From the NCBI RefSeq assembly GCF_016595235.1, contig NZ_JAENHL010000007.1:1772765-1836764 (forward strand): DNA of 64,000 nucleotides, read 5' to 3'. This DNA is from Taklimakanibacter albus (GTDB lineage: Bacteria > Pseudomonadota > Alphaproteobacteria > Rhizobiales > Aestuariivirgaceae). Numbering within the stretch: position 1 is the stretch's first letter; the number at the start of each line of letters is the position of its first letter. Below the pieces are notes generated by a model, which worked only from the letters and a program-made list of their open reading frames with translations, had not been told where the DNA came from and did no database searches. Below are positions 28,889-37,251 of the stretch, piece after piece. A program made the translations under genes and the position numbers.

Positions 28889-30130
28889 CTAGGTCAGCAT
28901 TCCGTCGAGCGGGATTTGCGGTGTCTTTTCTGCAACAAGATCGGCGGTGATACGTGCCGCGCCATGGCTCATCGTCCAGCCCATATGGCCCTGGCCCGTA
29001 TTGAACCACAAATTCCTGTAGCGGCCGCGCCCCAGGATCGGGGTGCCTTCGGGCGTCATCGGACGCAAGCCCGCCCAATGCTCCGCCTGCTGCCAATCGG
29101 CGCCATTGGGGAAGAGCTCCCTCATCACCGCGATCATGGTGCGGAAATCCTCCGGCTGGTGCGTGCGATCGAAGCCTGAAAACTCGGCAGTGGCCGTGGC
29201 GCGCATCCGGTCGCCATAGGGCGCATAGGCGACGAGATTCTCCTCATCGATGCCGCCGATGCCCGGCGGATTGTTCTTGCCGGCGACGGGCGCGGTGATC
29301 GAATAACCCTTGACCGGATAGATCGGCAGGCTGGCGCCGAGCTCCTTCGCCAGATGCGGCGAGTAGACGCCGAGCGACAGCACGATGATATCGGCCGCCT
29401 CGCGGCCTTTGTCGGTGACGACCGCCTTGATGCGGTCGCCCTCTTTCTCGAAGCCGGTCACCGTCGTTCCGAATTTGAAGGTGACGCCCTGGCCTTCGAG
29501 CCATTTCGCCATGTTGCGCGTGAACAGCCGGCAATCGCCGCTTTCGTCATGGGGCGCATAGAGGGCGCCGGCGAACTTGTCTTTCACGTCGCTCAAAGCT
29601 GCATCCTTGGCGGTGATCTGGTCGCGCCCGATCACCTCGATGACGCAGCCTTCTTTCCGCAGGAGATCGGCTTTCGCGGCTGCCCCGTCGAGCCCCTTCT
29701 GGCTGCGATAGAGATACAGCAGCCCGTCCTTGCGCCCGTCATAGGCGATCTTGGCGCGCTCCAGCGTATCGTGGAACACATTGAGCGAATAGGCGCAGAG
29801 CCGCGCCTTCCGCGCGGTATTGAGCGCCGCCCTTTCGGCTGTGCATTGCTGCCAGAATTTCCACATCCAGCGCCAGAATTGCGGATCGGGGGTGGGGCGG
29901 AAGCGCAAGGCCTGGTCGTTGCGCCACAAGGAGCGCAGGAGAATGCCGGGCGCGGCGGGCGACGACCAGGCATAGGCATGGCTCGGCGCGAACAGGCCGG
30001 CATTGCCGTAGGAGGTGAAGGCGGCCGGCACCATCTCGCGGTCGATGACCGTAACCTCGTGCCCGTCGCGGTTCAATTCATAGGCCGTCGTCACCCCGAC
30101 GATGCCCGCCCCCAGAACCAATGCCTTCAT
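28889..30130 (-). CDS. D-amino acid dehydrogenase-like FAD enzyme (DadA family)
   Basis: A 413-residue flavoprotein that oxidatively deaminates D-amino acids or related secondary amines, passing electrons to the respiratory chain. Evidence: N-terminal VLGAGIVGVTTAYELNRDGH (FAD site), AGLFAPSHAYAW, YPVKGYSITAPV and the C-terminal GLRPMTPEGTPILGRGRYRN plus NTGQGHMGWTMSHGAA, all typical of DadA. Usual DadA length is about 415-430. No racemase (dadX) is adjacent. It is divergent from the PuuB-like oxidase with a 41-base spacer, so one regulator could control both amine oxidases. Confidence 0.88.
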   Translation of the reverse strand: MKALVLGAGIVGVTTAYELNRDGHEVTVIDREMVPAAFTSYGNAGLFAPSHAYAWSSPAAPGILLRSLWRNDQALRFRPTPDPQFWRWMWKFWQQCTAERAALNTARKARLCAYSLNVFHDTLERAKIAYDGRKDGLLYLYRSQKGLDGAAAKADLLRKEGCVIEVIGRDQITAKDAALSDVKDKFAGALYAPHDESGDCRLFTRNMAKWLEGQGVTFKFGTTVTGFEKEGDRIKAVVTDKGREAADIIVLSLGVYSPHLAKELGASLPIYPVKGYSITAPVAGKNNPPGIGGIDEENLVAYAPYGDRMRATATAEFSGFDRTHQPEDFRTMIAVMRELFPNGADWQQAEHWAGLRPMTPEGTPILGRGRYRNLWFNTGQGHMGWTMSHGAARITADLVAEKTPQIPLDGMLT

Positions 30131-30171
30131 GACTGCCCACTTTTCCTGATCACGCGCTAGTGGTAGGCGAG

Positions 30172-31545
30172 ATGAGGCCGTCCGACAACATACAAGAGAT
30201 CATGCCCTCCACGATCCACGCCGATGCCTTCCACTTCGACCATCCCGTCCAGAGCTACTGGGAGGCGAGCGCCGCACCGCTCGGCATTGCCACCTCGCCC
30301 CTCTCAGGCGACACCCAATGCGACGTCGCCGTCATCGGCGGCGGTTATACCGGCCTTGCCGCGGCGCTCCGGCTCAAGACTGAATACGGTGTCGATGTGC
30401 GCATATTGGAGGCGGCCGAGCCCGGCTGGGGCGCTTCGGGGCGTAATGGCGGATTCGCCTGCATCGGCAGCCACAAGCGAAGCTATTCGTCGCTGATCAA
30501 ATCCTATGGCCTCGACGATACCCGCCGTTTTTACGGCACCATGAAGGACGCCGTCGACATGGTCGGCGATCTCTGCCGGCGCCACGGCATCGACGCCTGG
30601 ATCCATGATGGCGGCGAGATCTCGCTCGCCCATCTGCCGAGCCGCTGGGCTGAGCTCGAGGAGGAGCGCGACTTCATGGCCCGCATCTTTGGCGAGAAGC
30701 TCACCCTCCTCACCGTCGCGGAGTTGAAAGAAAAAGGCCTGTGGGCGCCCACTTTTCATGGCGGCATTCACAATACCACCGGCTTCAGCATCCATCCGCT
30801 CAACTATGTGCGCGGCCTCGCCCGCGTCGTGCATCAGGCGGGTGTTCCCATTCATGGCGGATCACGCGTGCTCAGGTGGGAGGAAACCGGCGGCCGCCAT
30901 CGCCTGACCACAGCGGGCGGAACGCTCACCGCCAATCGTGTCGTCGTCGCCACCAATGGCTATACGCCGGAAGACGTCTCCTCCTATCACGCGGGACGGC
31001 TGATGCCGGCGCTCTCCAACATCATCGTCACCCGGCCTTTGAGCGAAGCGGAACGCACCGAGCAGGGCTGGACCTCGCGCCTGATGGCCTTCGACACCCG
31101 CAATCTCCTGCATTATTTCCGCCTGCTGCCCGATGGCCGCTTCCTGTTCGGTGGGCGCGGCGGCACCGATGCGACCGATGGCGGCGCGGCGCCCATGCAG
31201 CGGCACATGACCGAGACGCTACGCCGGATGTTCCCGGTCTTCGGCACAGCCGAGATCACCCATTTCTGGCGCGGCTTCGTCTGCCTGGCCTACGACCTCG
31301 TGCCCTATGTCGGCCCGCTCGATGACCGCAGGAGCGTGTGGACGGCGATCGCCTATCACGGCAATGGCGTCGCCATGGCGACCTATTCGGGCTCGGCGCT
31401 TGCCGATCTCATGTCCGGAAAGCCCGAGCGCGCCAAGCTTCCCTCGGTCGTGACCCGGCGCCTGGCGCGTTTCCCCTTTGCCGGCCTGCGCCCGCTCTAC
31501 ATGAAAGGCGCCTATCTGTGGTTCAACTACCAGGACAGCCACTAA
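30172..31545 (+). CDS. PuuB-like FAD oxidase (gamma-glutamylputrescine oxidase family)
   Basis: A 457-residue flavoprotein. Residues from about 44 form DVAVIGGGYTGLAAALRLK (FAD site), followed by WGASGRNGGFACIG, the motif shared by gamma-glutamylputrescine oxidase PuuB and related amine oxidases, and a C-terminal GNGVAMATYSGSALADLM. The family oxidises primary or secondary amines with oxygen. No puuA (glutamate-putrescine ligase) is near, so the real substrate could be another amine, but the polyamine transporter lies three kilobases upstream. Start ATG 30172 follows AGGCGAG; ATG 30202 (after AAGAG) is equally possible. Confidence 0.82.
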   Translation: MRPSDNIQEIMPSTIHADAFHFDHPVQSYWEASAAPLGIATSPLSGDTQCDVAVIGGGYTGLAAALRLKTEYGVDVRILEAAEPGWGASGRNGGFACIGSHKRSYSSLIKSYGLDDTRRFYGTMKDAVDMVGDLCRRHGIDAWIHDGGEISLAHLPSRWAELEEERDFMARIFGEKLTLLTVAELKEKGLWAPTFHGGIHNTTGFSIHPLNYVRGLARVVHQAGVPIHGGSRVLRWEETGGRHRLTTAGGTLTANRVVVATNGYTPEDVSSYHAGRLMPALSNIIVTRPLSEAERTEQGWTSRLMAFDTRNLLHYFRLLPDGRFLFGGRGGTDATDGGAAPMQRHMTETLRRMFPVFGTAEITHFWRGFVCLAYDLVPYVGPLDDRRSVWTAIAYHGNGVAMATYSGSALADLMSGKPERAKLPSVVTRRLARFPFAGLRPLYMKGAYLWFNYQDSH

Positions 31546-31561
31546 ATCTCTTCGATCCGGC

Positions 31562-32752
31562 TTACCGCGCCTTATTCTTGTAATAGACGTCGAGGAATAC
31601 GGCGAGCATCAGCACCGTGCCTTTGATCACCTGCTGCCAGTCGATGCCGATGCCCATGATCGACATGCCGTTGTTCATCACACCCATGATGAAGGCGCCG
31701 ATCACCGCGCCGATGACCTTGCCGACGCCGCCGGTGGTGGCGGCACCGCCGATGAAGCAGGCGGCGATCACGTCGAGTTCGAAACCAAGCCCGGCCTTGG
31801 GCGTCGCCACATTGAGCCGCGCCGCGAAGATGAGGCCGGCGAGGGCCGCGAGGGCGCCCATGATGACGAAGATCAGGAAGGTCAGTCTTTCGGTGTCGAT
31901 GCCGGAGAGCTTCGTCGCCTTCTCATTGCCGCCCATGGCATAGATACGCCGGCCCATCGTCGTATTGGTCGTGACGAAGACGAAGAACGCGATCAGGGCG
32001 AACATGACGATCAGCACATTCGGCAACCCCTTGTAGCGCGCCATCAGGAAGGAGAAACCGAGAAAGGCGATGGCGATCAGGACATTGCGGCCGTAGAAGA
32101 TGATGTCCGGCTCCTCGGCGAGCCCATGCTCCTGCTGGTTGAGCCTCTCGCGATAGTTGAAATAAATGATGATGGCCGTCACCAGCGCGCCGATCAGCAG
32201 GGCCAGGATGTTGATCGAGCCACCGAAGATGTCCGGGACATAACCCGAGCTCAGGAGCTGGAATTCCTTGGGGAACGGCCCGACCGAGGCGCCGCCCAGC
32301 ACGGTGAGCGCCAAGCCTTTGAAGATGAGCATGCCCGCCAACGTGACGATGAAGGCGGGAATCTTGTGATAGGCGATGAAATAACCCTGCACGGCGCCGA
32401 TCAGTGCGCCCAACGCCAGGCACGCCGCCACCGACACGAACGGGTCGAGCTTCCAGCTGACCATCATCACCGCCGCCACCGCGCCGATGAAGCCCGATAC
32501 CGAACCGACCGAAAGGTCGATATGGCCCGCGACAATGACGAGCAGCATGCCGAGCGCCATGATCACGATATAGCTGTTCTGCAGGATGATGTTGGTCATG
32601 TTCACCGGCATGAACAATGTGCCGTTGGTGGTGAACTGGAAGAAGACCATGATCGCCAGCAGCGAGAGCAGCAGCGCGTAGTCGCGGATATGGGCCTTGA
32701 TGAAACGCAGGAGATCCGGCTTGGCGTGGTCCTGTGCGGTGACTTCGCTCAT
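31562..32752 (-). CDS. gguB: Multiple-sugar ABC permease GguB/MmsB-like
   Basis: A 396-residue inner-membrane permease of the ribose/xylose class (BPD_transp_2). Many hydrophobic helices are visible, with the conserved AGHIDLSVGSVSGFIGAVAA and PAFIVTLAGMLIFKG blocks, the GGNEKATKLSGID cytoplasmic loop and the final DWQQVIKGTVLMLAVFLDV. Length and sequence features match GguB of Agrobacterium (partner of ChvE). It starts one base after the ATPase stop, so the two are coupled. Last gene of the chvE operon; no gguC is seen behind it. Confidence 0.9.
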   Translation of the reverse strand: MSEVTAQDHAKPDLLRFIKAHIRDYALLLSLLAIMVFFQFTTNGTLFMPVNMTNIILQNSYIVIMALGMLLVIVAGHIDLSVGSVSGFIGAVAAVMMVSWKLDPFVSVAACLALGALIGAVQGYFIAYHKIPAFIVTLAGMLIFKGLALTVLGGASVGPFPKEFQLLSSGYVPDIFGGSINILALLIGALVTAIIIYFNYRERLNQQEHGLAEEPDIIFYGRNVLIAIAFLGFSFLMARYKGLPNVLIVMFALIAFFVFVTTNTTMGRRIYAMGGNEKATKLSGIDTERLTFLIFVIMGALAALAGLIFAARLNVATPKAGLGFELDVIAACFIGGAATTGGVGKVIGAVIGAFIMGVMNNGMSIMGIGIDWQQVIKGTVLMLAVFLDVYYKNKAR

Positions 32753-32753
32753 C

Positions 32754-34286
32754 TCACTTTTCCCATGAATTCATGATGGCCCGCATGATCTTCTCCTGCG
32801 AGGCCTCGCGTGTCGCCATCTCGGCGACGAAACGGCCTTCATTCATCACATAGAGCCGGTCGGAGATGCCGAGCAGCTCCGGCATCTCCGAGGAAATGAC
32901 GATGACGGCCTTGCCCTGCTCGGCCAGGGCATTGATGATGTTATAGATCTCATATTTGGCGCCGACATCGATGCCGCGCGTCGGTTCGTCGAGAATGAGC
33001 ACCTGCGGCCCGGAGAACAGCCATTTGGACAGCACGACCTTCTGCTGATTGCCGCCCGAGAGGTTGACCGTCGCCTGGTAGACGCTGGCGCTGCGGATCG
33101 CCAGCTCGCGGCGGTATTTGTTCGCCACCGCCAGTTCCTTCAGATCGTCGATCACGCCGCGGCGGGCGACGCCGTCGAGATGGGCGAGCGTCACATTGTG
33201 CTTGATGTGGTCGATGAGAACGAGCCCGTAGGTCTTGCGGTCCTCCGTCACATAGGCAAGGCCGGCCGCCATCGCCTTCGGGATGGTCGAGACATCGGCG
33301 CGTTTGCCCTGGACGAGGACCTCGCCCGAGATCTTCTGCCCATAGGCGCGCCCGAACAGCGACATCGCAAGCTCGGTCCGCCCGGCGCCCATGAGGCCGG
33401 CGATGCCCAGCACCTCGCCCTGGCGCACATTCATGCTCACATTGCGGATCACCTGGCGGTCGGCATGCAGCGGGTGGAAGGCGTTCCAGTCCTTCACCTC
33501 GAGCATGATCTCACCGATCTTCGCATGGCGCGGCGGATAGCGGTCGGTCAGCTCGCGGCCGACCATCGCCTTGATGATGCGGTCCTCGCTCACCTTCGCG
33601 GTCGAGGTGTCGAGCGTGTCGACGGTACGCCCGTCGCGCAGGACCGTGATGCGGTCGGCGACCTTCAGCACCTCGTTGAGCTTGTGGGTGATGAGGATCG
33701 AGGAAATGCCGTGCGCCTTGAACTCCTGCAGCAGCGCCAGGAGCGCGTTCGAATCCGTTTCGTTGAGGCTCGAGGTCGGCTCGTCGAGAATGAGCAGCTT
33801 CACCTTCTTGTTGAGCGCCTTGGCGATCTCGACCAGCTGCTGCTTGCCGGTGCCGAGATTGGTGATAAGCGTGTTGGGATGTTCCTTGAGGCCGACCTTC
33901 TTGAGCAGCTCCACCGAGCGGCGGAAGGCCTCGAACCAGTTGATGACGCCACGCTTCGCGGTCTCATGTCCGAGAAAGATGTTCTCGGCGATCGAGAGCA
34001 GCGGGACCAGCGCCAGCTCCTGATGAATGATGATGATGCCGGCGCCTTCGCTGTCGGAAATGCTGGCGAATTTCCGTGCCCCCCCTTCGAACACGATCTC
34101 GCCGTCATAGCTGCCATGCGGATAGACCCCGGACAGAACCTTCATCAGGGTCGATTTGCCGGCGCCGTTCTCGCCGACCACCGCATGGATCTCGGCCGGC
34201 ATCACCGCGAGATTGACGTCCGTCAGGGCATTCACGCCCGGAAACGTCTTGGTGATGCCGCGCATTTCAAGAATGGGCTGCGCCAA
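32754..34286 (-). CDS. gguA: Multiple-sugar ABC ATPase GguA/MmsA-like
   Basis: A 510-residue double ATPase of the sugar-importer class. The first domain has Walker [10 protein letters not shown], signature-like [16 protein letters not shown] and Walker [12 protein letters not shown]. The second has the usual degenerate P-loop [10 protein letters not shown], signature [15 protein letters not shown] and [12 protein letters not shown]. This asymmetric pattern is normal for the family. The chosen start is TTG 34286 because it is preceded by GGAGGCAGGGA and gives the family length (GguA about 512); the open frame extends upstream without a ribosome site. Works with GguB and the ChvE binding protein. 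Confidence 0.9.
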   Translation of the reverse strand: MAQPILEMRGITKTFPGVNALTDVNLAVMPAEIHAVVGENGAGKSTLMKVLSGVYPHGSYDGEIVFEGGARKFASISDSEGAGIIIIHQELALVPLLSIAENIFLGHETAKRGVINWFEAFRRSVELLKKVGLKEHPNTLITNLGTGKQQLVEIAKALNKKVKLLILDEPTSSLNETDSNALLALLQEFKAHGISSILITHKLNEVLKVADRITVLRDGRTVDTLDTSTAKVSEDRIIKAMVGRELTDRYPPRHAKIGEIMLEVKDWNAFHPLHADRQVIRNVSMNVRQGEVLGIAGLMGAGRTELAMSLFGRAYGQKISGEVLVQGKRADVSTIPKAMAAGLAYVTEDRKTYGLVLIDHIKHNVTLAHLDGVARRGVIDDLKELAVANKYRRELAIRSASVYQATVNLSGGNQQKVVLSKWLFSGPQVLILDEPTRGIDVGAKYEIYNIINALAEQGKAVIVISSEMPELLGISDRLYVMNEGRFVAEMATREASQEKIMRAIMNSWEK

Positions 34287-34345
34287 TCCCTGCCTCCCCG
34301 TTTGCCGCCCGGTTGGCCCGGAACTTGACGCGATTAGAACAAGAA

Positions 34346-34377
34346 GCCCGGGGTTTCGCAAGCGCGAAGCCCCGGGC
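34346..34377 (-). terminator. Hairpin between chvE and gguA (partial terminator or mRNA stabiliser)
   Basis: A 14-base stem with one G-U type pair (GCCCGGGG..CGC / GCG..CCCCGGGC) around a four-base loop, seven bases after the chvE stop; on the minus strand it is followed by TTCTTGTTCT. Such hairpins after a binding-protein gene usually raise its expression relative to the ATPase and permease. Confidence 0.65.
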
Positions 34378-34383
34378 GGCCGA

Positions 34384-35454
34384 TCAGCCGTCGACCTGCT
34401 CCTGCGTATAGTAGCCGGACTCGACCAGCGCCTTCTTGATGTCGTCCTTGCCGACCGAATGGGGCGTGAGCAGATAGGACGGCACCACCTTGACCTCGTT
34501 GTTGTAGGTCTTGGTGTCGTTGACCTCCGGCTCCTTGCCCTGGAGAACCGTATCCACCATCTTCGCCGTCACCTTGGCGAGCTCGCGCGTGTCCTTGAAC
34601 ACGGTCGAATATTGCTCGCCGGCGATCATGCCCTTGACGGAGGCAAGCTCGGCGTCCTGGCCGGTGACGATCGGCATTTCCGGCCCCGGCGCATAGCCGA
34701 CGCCCTTGAGCGACGAGATGATGCCGCGCGACAGGCCGTCATAAGGCGCCAGCACGCCATTCACCTTCTTGTCGGTGTAGTTGGCCGACAGCAGGTTGTC
34801 CATGCGCGCCTGAGCCACCGCGCCATCCCAGCGCAGCGTGCCGACCTTGTCCATGCCCATCTGGCCGGAGACGACGGCGATCTCGCCGGCATCGATCATC
34901 GGCTGCAGGACCGACATCGCGCCATTATAAAAATAGAACGCATTGGTGTCGTCCGGCGAGCCGCCGAACAGCTCCACATTCCACGGCTTGACGCCGGCGA
35001 AGCGCTCCTTCAGCCCCTGAACCAGCGACTGTGCCTGCAGCACGCCGACGCCGAAATTGTCGAAAGTGGTGTAGTAGTCGACATCCGGAGTCTTGGTGAT
35101 GAGGCGGTCATAGGCGAAAACCTTCACCCCGGCTTCCTTGGCCTTCTTCAGGATATCCGAAAGGGTCGATCCGTCGATCGCGGCGATGATCAGAACCTTG
35201 GCGCCCTTGGTCACCATATTCTCGATCTGGGCCAGCTGGTTTGGAATATCGTCTTCACCATATTGGAGATCCGCCTCGTAGCCGAGCGCGGTGAATTCCT
35301 TCACCATGCTCTCGCCGTCGGATATCCAGCGCGTGGAAGACTTGGTGGGCATCGAGATGCCGATGAGCCCCTTGCTCTCGGCAAAGGCGTCGCCGCCGGC
35401 GGCAAGTGCCGCGAGGCCCACGACGGAAGCGACAAAATGCCTGCGATTCAGCAT
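34384..35454 (-). CDS. chvE: Sugar-binding periplasmic protein ChvE
   Basis: A 356-residue periplasmic sugar-binding protein. It has a signal peptide with twin Arg ([20 protein letters not shown]) ending near DAFAE, then [62 protein letters not shown] and [16 protein letters not shown]. This agrees closely with Agrobacterium ChvE, which binds glucose, galactose, arabinose and acidic sugars and, with VirA, senses plant sugars. GguA and GguB genes follow. A GAGGGAGGAA ribosome site precedes ATG. No virA-like gene is seen, so uptake and perhaps chemotaxis are the likely roles. Confidence 0.93.
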   Translation of the reverse strand: MLNRRHFVASVVGLAALAAGGDAFAESKGLIGISMPTKSSTRWISDGESMVKEFTALGYEADLQYGEDDIPNQLAQIENMVTKGAKVLIIAAIDGSTLSDILKKAKEAGVKVFAYDRLITKTPDVDYYTTFDNFGVGVLQAQSLVQGLKERFAGVKPWNVELFGGSPDDTNAFYFYNGAMSVLQPMIDAGEIAVVSGQMGMDKVGTLRWDGAVAQARMDNLLSANYTDKKVNGVLAPYDGLSRGIISSLKGVGYAPGPEMPIVTGQDAELASVKGMIAGEQYSTVFKDTRELAKVTAKMVDTVLQGKEPEVNDTKTYNNEVKVVPSYLLTPHSVGKDDIKKALVESGYYTQEQVDG

Positions 35455-35556
35455 GAGTTTCCTCCCTCTTTATGCTGCGGAGCCGTCGCCCATGACAGAG
35501 CGTCCCAGCTCTCCACATGTCCATTAGATTGAAACTAACGGACGTTCAACGCCTAT

Positions 35557-35567
35557 TTGTATTACAA
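35557..35567. promoter_or_regulatory. Palindrome TTGTATTACAA upstream of chvE
   Basis: A perfect inverted repeat TTGTA-T-TACAA about 100 bases upstream of the chvE start, in the only AT-rich part of the 248-base gap. It could be a regulator site for the sugar operon. The rest of the gap holds a GC hairpin near 35640 downstream of the kamA-like stop and no gene. Confidence 0.4.
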
Positions 35568-35702
35568 TTGAGGGGACGCCGGGCATTTGCCTGTGGTTCA
35601 AATTTTTGGAACGCAAAGAATCTGAAACACCGGCACCGGCATGCCGGCACCGTGCCTTTACTGTCTGGCATTCAATGAGATGGAGGACGGCGGCTTCGCC
35701 GG

Positions 35703-36776
35703 CTACGCGCCGCAGCTGTCCCCATAGAGGTGACGGCCGCCCCGATAATCACGGACGATGTAGCTTTCCTCACCATCGGGCGTGAGATAGACAGGGCCGA
35801 TCGGCACCTTGCCGTGCCCGCCCGGAATATCGAGCACATAGGTCGGCTGGCAGAGGCCTGAAAGCCTTCCGCGCAAAGCCTGCATGAGCTTCTGCCCCTC
35901 TTCCACCGGGCAACGGAAATGTCCGGTGCCCTTCGCCTTGTCGAGATGGTGGAGATAATAGGGTTTCACCCGCGCGCGCACGAGGTCGCGCATGAGCTTC
36001 GCCAGAACCTCGACATCATTGTTCACGCCTTTAAGCAGCACGGTCTGCGACAGGAGCGGAATGCCGGCATCGACGAACCGGGCGAGCCCCGCTTTCACGG
36101 CCTCGGTCAGTTCGTTCGGGTGATTGACATGAATGACGATATAGACGGCCGTCTGGCGTTTCAGCGTCGCGATGAGACTGTCGGTGATGCGCCCAGGGTC
36201 GACGACGGGAATACGCGTGTGGAAGCGGACGACCTCCACATGCTCCATCTGTTCGAGACGATCGAGAATCATCGCGAGCCGCCGGTCCGACAGAATGAGT
36301 GGATCGCCGCCCGAGAGAATAACTTCCCAGATCTCCGGCGTCCGCGCGATGTAGTCGAGCGCCGCCGCAAGCTCTTCCCGGTTCAACGCTTCATCCGCCT
36401 GCCCGACCTTCTCGCGCCGGAAGCAGAAACGGCAATAGACCTGGCAGGTATGAGTGGGCTTGAGCAGCACCCGGTCCGGATAACGATGGGTGACGCCCTT
36501 GACCTTCTCAAAAGTGTCGTCGCCGATCGGGTCCGGCAACTCCCCATCCCCGACATGGAGTTCATCCGTCGACGGCACATATTGCGCATAGATGGGATCA
36601 TGGGTGTCGAGGCCCCGCATCTGGCGGAAGGTCTCGGGCGTCAGCCGGATCGAGAAACTCTCCTCCACCTGGCGCAATGACACACCGATGTCGGGCGCGA
36701 CGACGCCATGCGCGACGAGGGCATCGACCGAGGACAGCGCCTTGGCCGGAAGATTCACGGGCTTCTTCTGTGTCAT
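35703..36776 (-). CDS. Lysine-2,3-aminomutase-like radical SAM protein (KamA/EpmB family)
   Basis: A 357-residue radical SAM, PLP-dependent aminomutase-family protein. The [4Fe-4S] motif is CQVYCRFC (CxxxCxxC) near residue 110, with ILSGGDPLILSDRRL and HFRCPVEEGQ downstream. Family members convert L-lysine or an EF-P-bound lysine to beta-lysine. It most resembles the alphaproteobacterial group annotated as lysine-2,3-aminomutase-like, distinct from clostridial KamA and E. coli EpmB. No epmA, efp or ablB gene is in the window, so the partner is unclear. A strong hairpin separates it from the ridA gene upstream, so it probably has its own promoter in that gap. Confidence 0.82.
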   Translation of the reverse strand: MTQKKPVNLPAKALSSVDALVAHGVVAPDIGVSLRQVEESFSIRLTPETFRQMRGLDTHDPIYAQYVPSTDELHVGDGELPDPIGDDTFEKVKGVTHRYPDRVLLKPTHTCQVYCRFCFRREKVGQADEALNREELAAALDYIARTPEIWEVILSGGDPLILSDRRLAMILDRLEQMEHVEVVRFHTRIPVVDPGRITDSLIATLKRQTAVYIVIHVNHPNELTEAVKAGLARFVDAGIPLLSQTVLLKGVNNDVEVLAKLMRDLVRARVKPYYLHHLDKAKGTGHFRCPVEEGQKLMQALRGRLSGLCQPTYVLDIPGGHGKVPIGPVYLTPDGEESYIVRDYRGGRHLYGDSCGA

Positions 36777-36789
36777 GACTGAAAATATG

Positions 36790-36836
36790 AAGCGCGCGAA
36801 CCTCCCGCCGCTTCCGGCGGGATGGCTCGCGCGCTT
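36790..36836 (-). terminator. Strong hairpin after ridA (likely terminator)
   Basis: Outer arms AAGCGCGCGA (36790-36799) and TCGCGCGCTT (36827-36836), inner arms CCCGCCG (36804-36810) and CGGCGGG (36815-36821), loop CTTC. On the minus strand it is followed by CATATTTTC. It lies between the ridA-like stop and the kamA-like start. Confidence 0.7.
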
Positions 36837-36884
36837 CCCCTTCGCAACCGGGCGCCGGCTTTCGCACGGCGCCTATGATTCAAT

Positions 36885-37235
36885 TCAGATCGCCGCCTCG
36901 ACCATGATCTCGACATCGAGACCGGGGCCGGCAAGCTTGGATTCGACCGTGGCACGGGCCGGCGACTGGCCGGGAACCACCCAGGCGTCCCAGGCTTCGT
37001 TCATCTGCGCCCAGGTCTTGATGTCGGTGAGCCAGATATTGGCCTTGACGATTTTGGTCTTGTCGGAGCCGGCTTCCTTCAGCGTGGCATCGATCTGCTC
37101 CAGGATGTCCTGGGTCTGTTCCTTGACCGACTTGCCGACCGTCTTTTCGGCCACATAGCCCGAAAGATAGACCATATTGCCGTGGATCACGGCATCGCTC
37201 ATGCGGTTGCCGGCGCCGATACGCTTCAAAGCCAT
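36885..37235 (-). CDS. RidA-family enamine/imine deaminase
   Basis: A 116-residue RidA/YjgF protein. Members hydrolyse reactive 2-aminoacrylate and related imines released by PLP enzymes and amine oxidases. Visible features are VYLSGYVAEKTVGKSVKEQT (abridged), ILEQIDATLKEAGSDKTKIV, the W-L-T-D motif NIWLTDIKTW and the C-terminal PGLDVEIMVEA. The usual Arg105 of the catalytic RidA group (in R-V-E-V type segments) is replaced here by SPARATVESKL, which does contain Arg at a nearby position. ATG 37235 follows a very strong GGAGGAGAG; 116 residues is normal. The downstream partner set (M20 peptidase and carbamoylase) is amino-acid related. Confidence 0.87.
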   Translation of the reverse strand: MALKRIGAGNRMSDAVIHGNMVYLSGYVAEKTVGKSVKEQTQDILEQIDATLKEAGSDKTKIVKANIWLTDIKTWAQMNEAWDAWVVPGQSPARATVESKLAGPGLDVEIMVEAAI

Positions 37236-37251
37236 TGTACTCTCCTCCGTG

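Noticed and set aside
36885-37235. RidA as part of an organosulfur or PLP pathway with the right-end operon
   Set aside because: The gene is about 18 kb away and adjoins different enzymes; RidA is a general housekeeping function.
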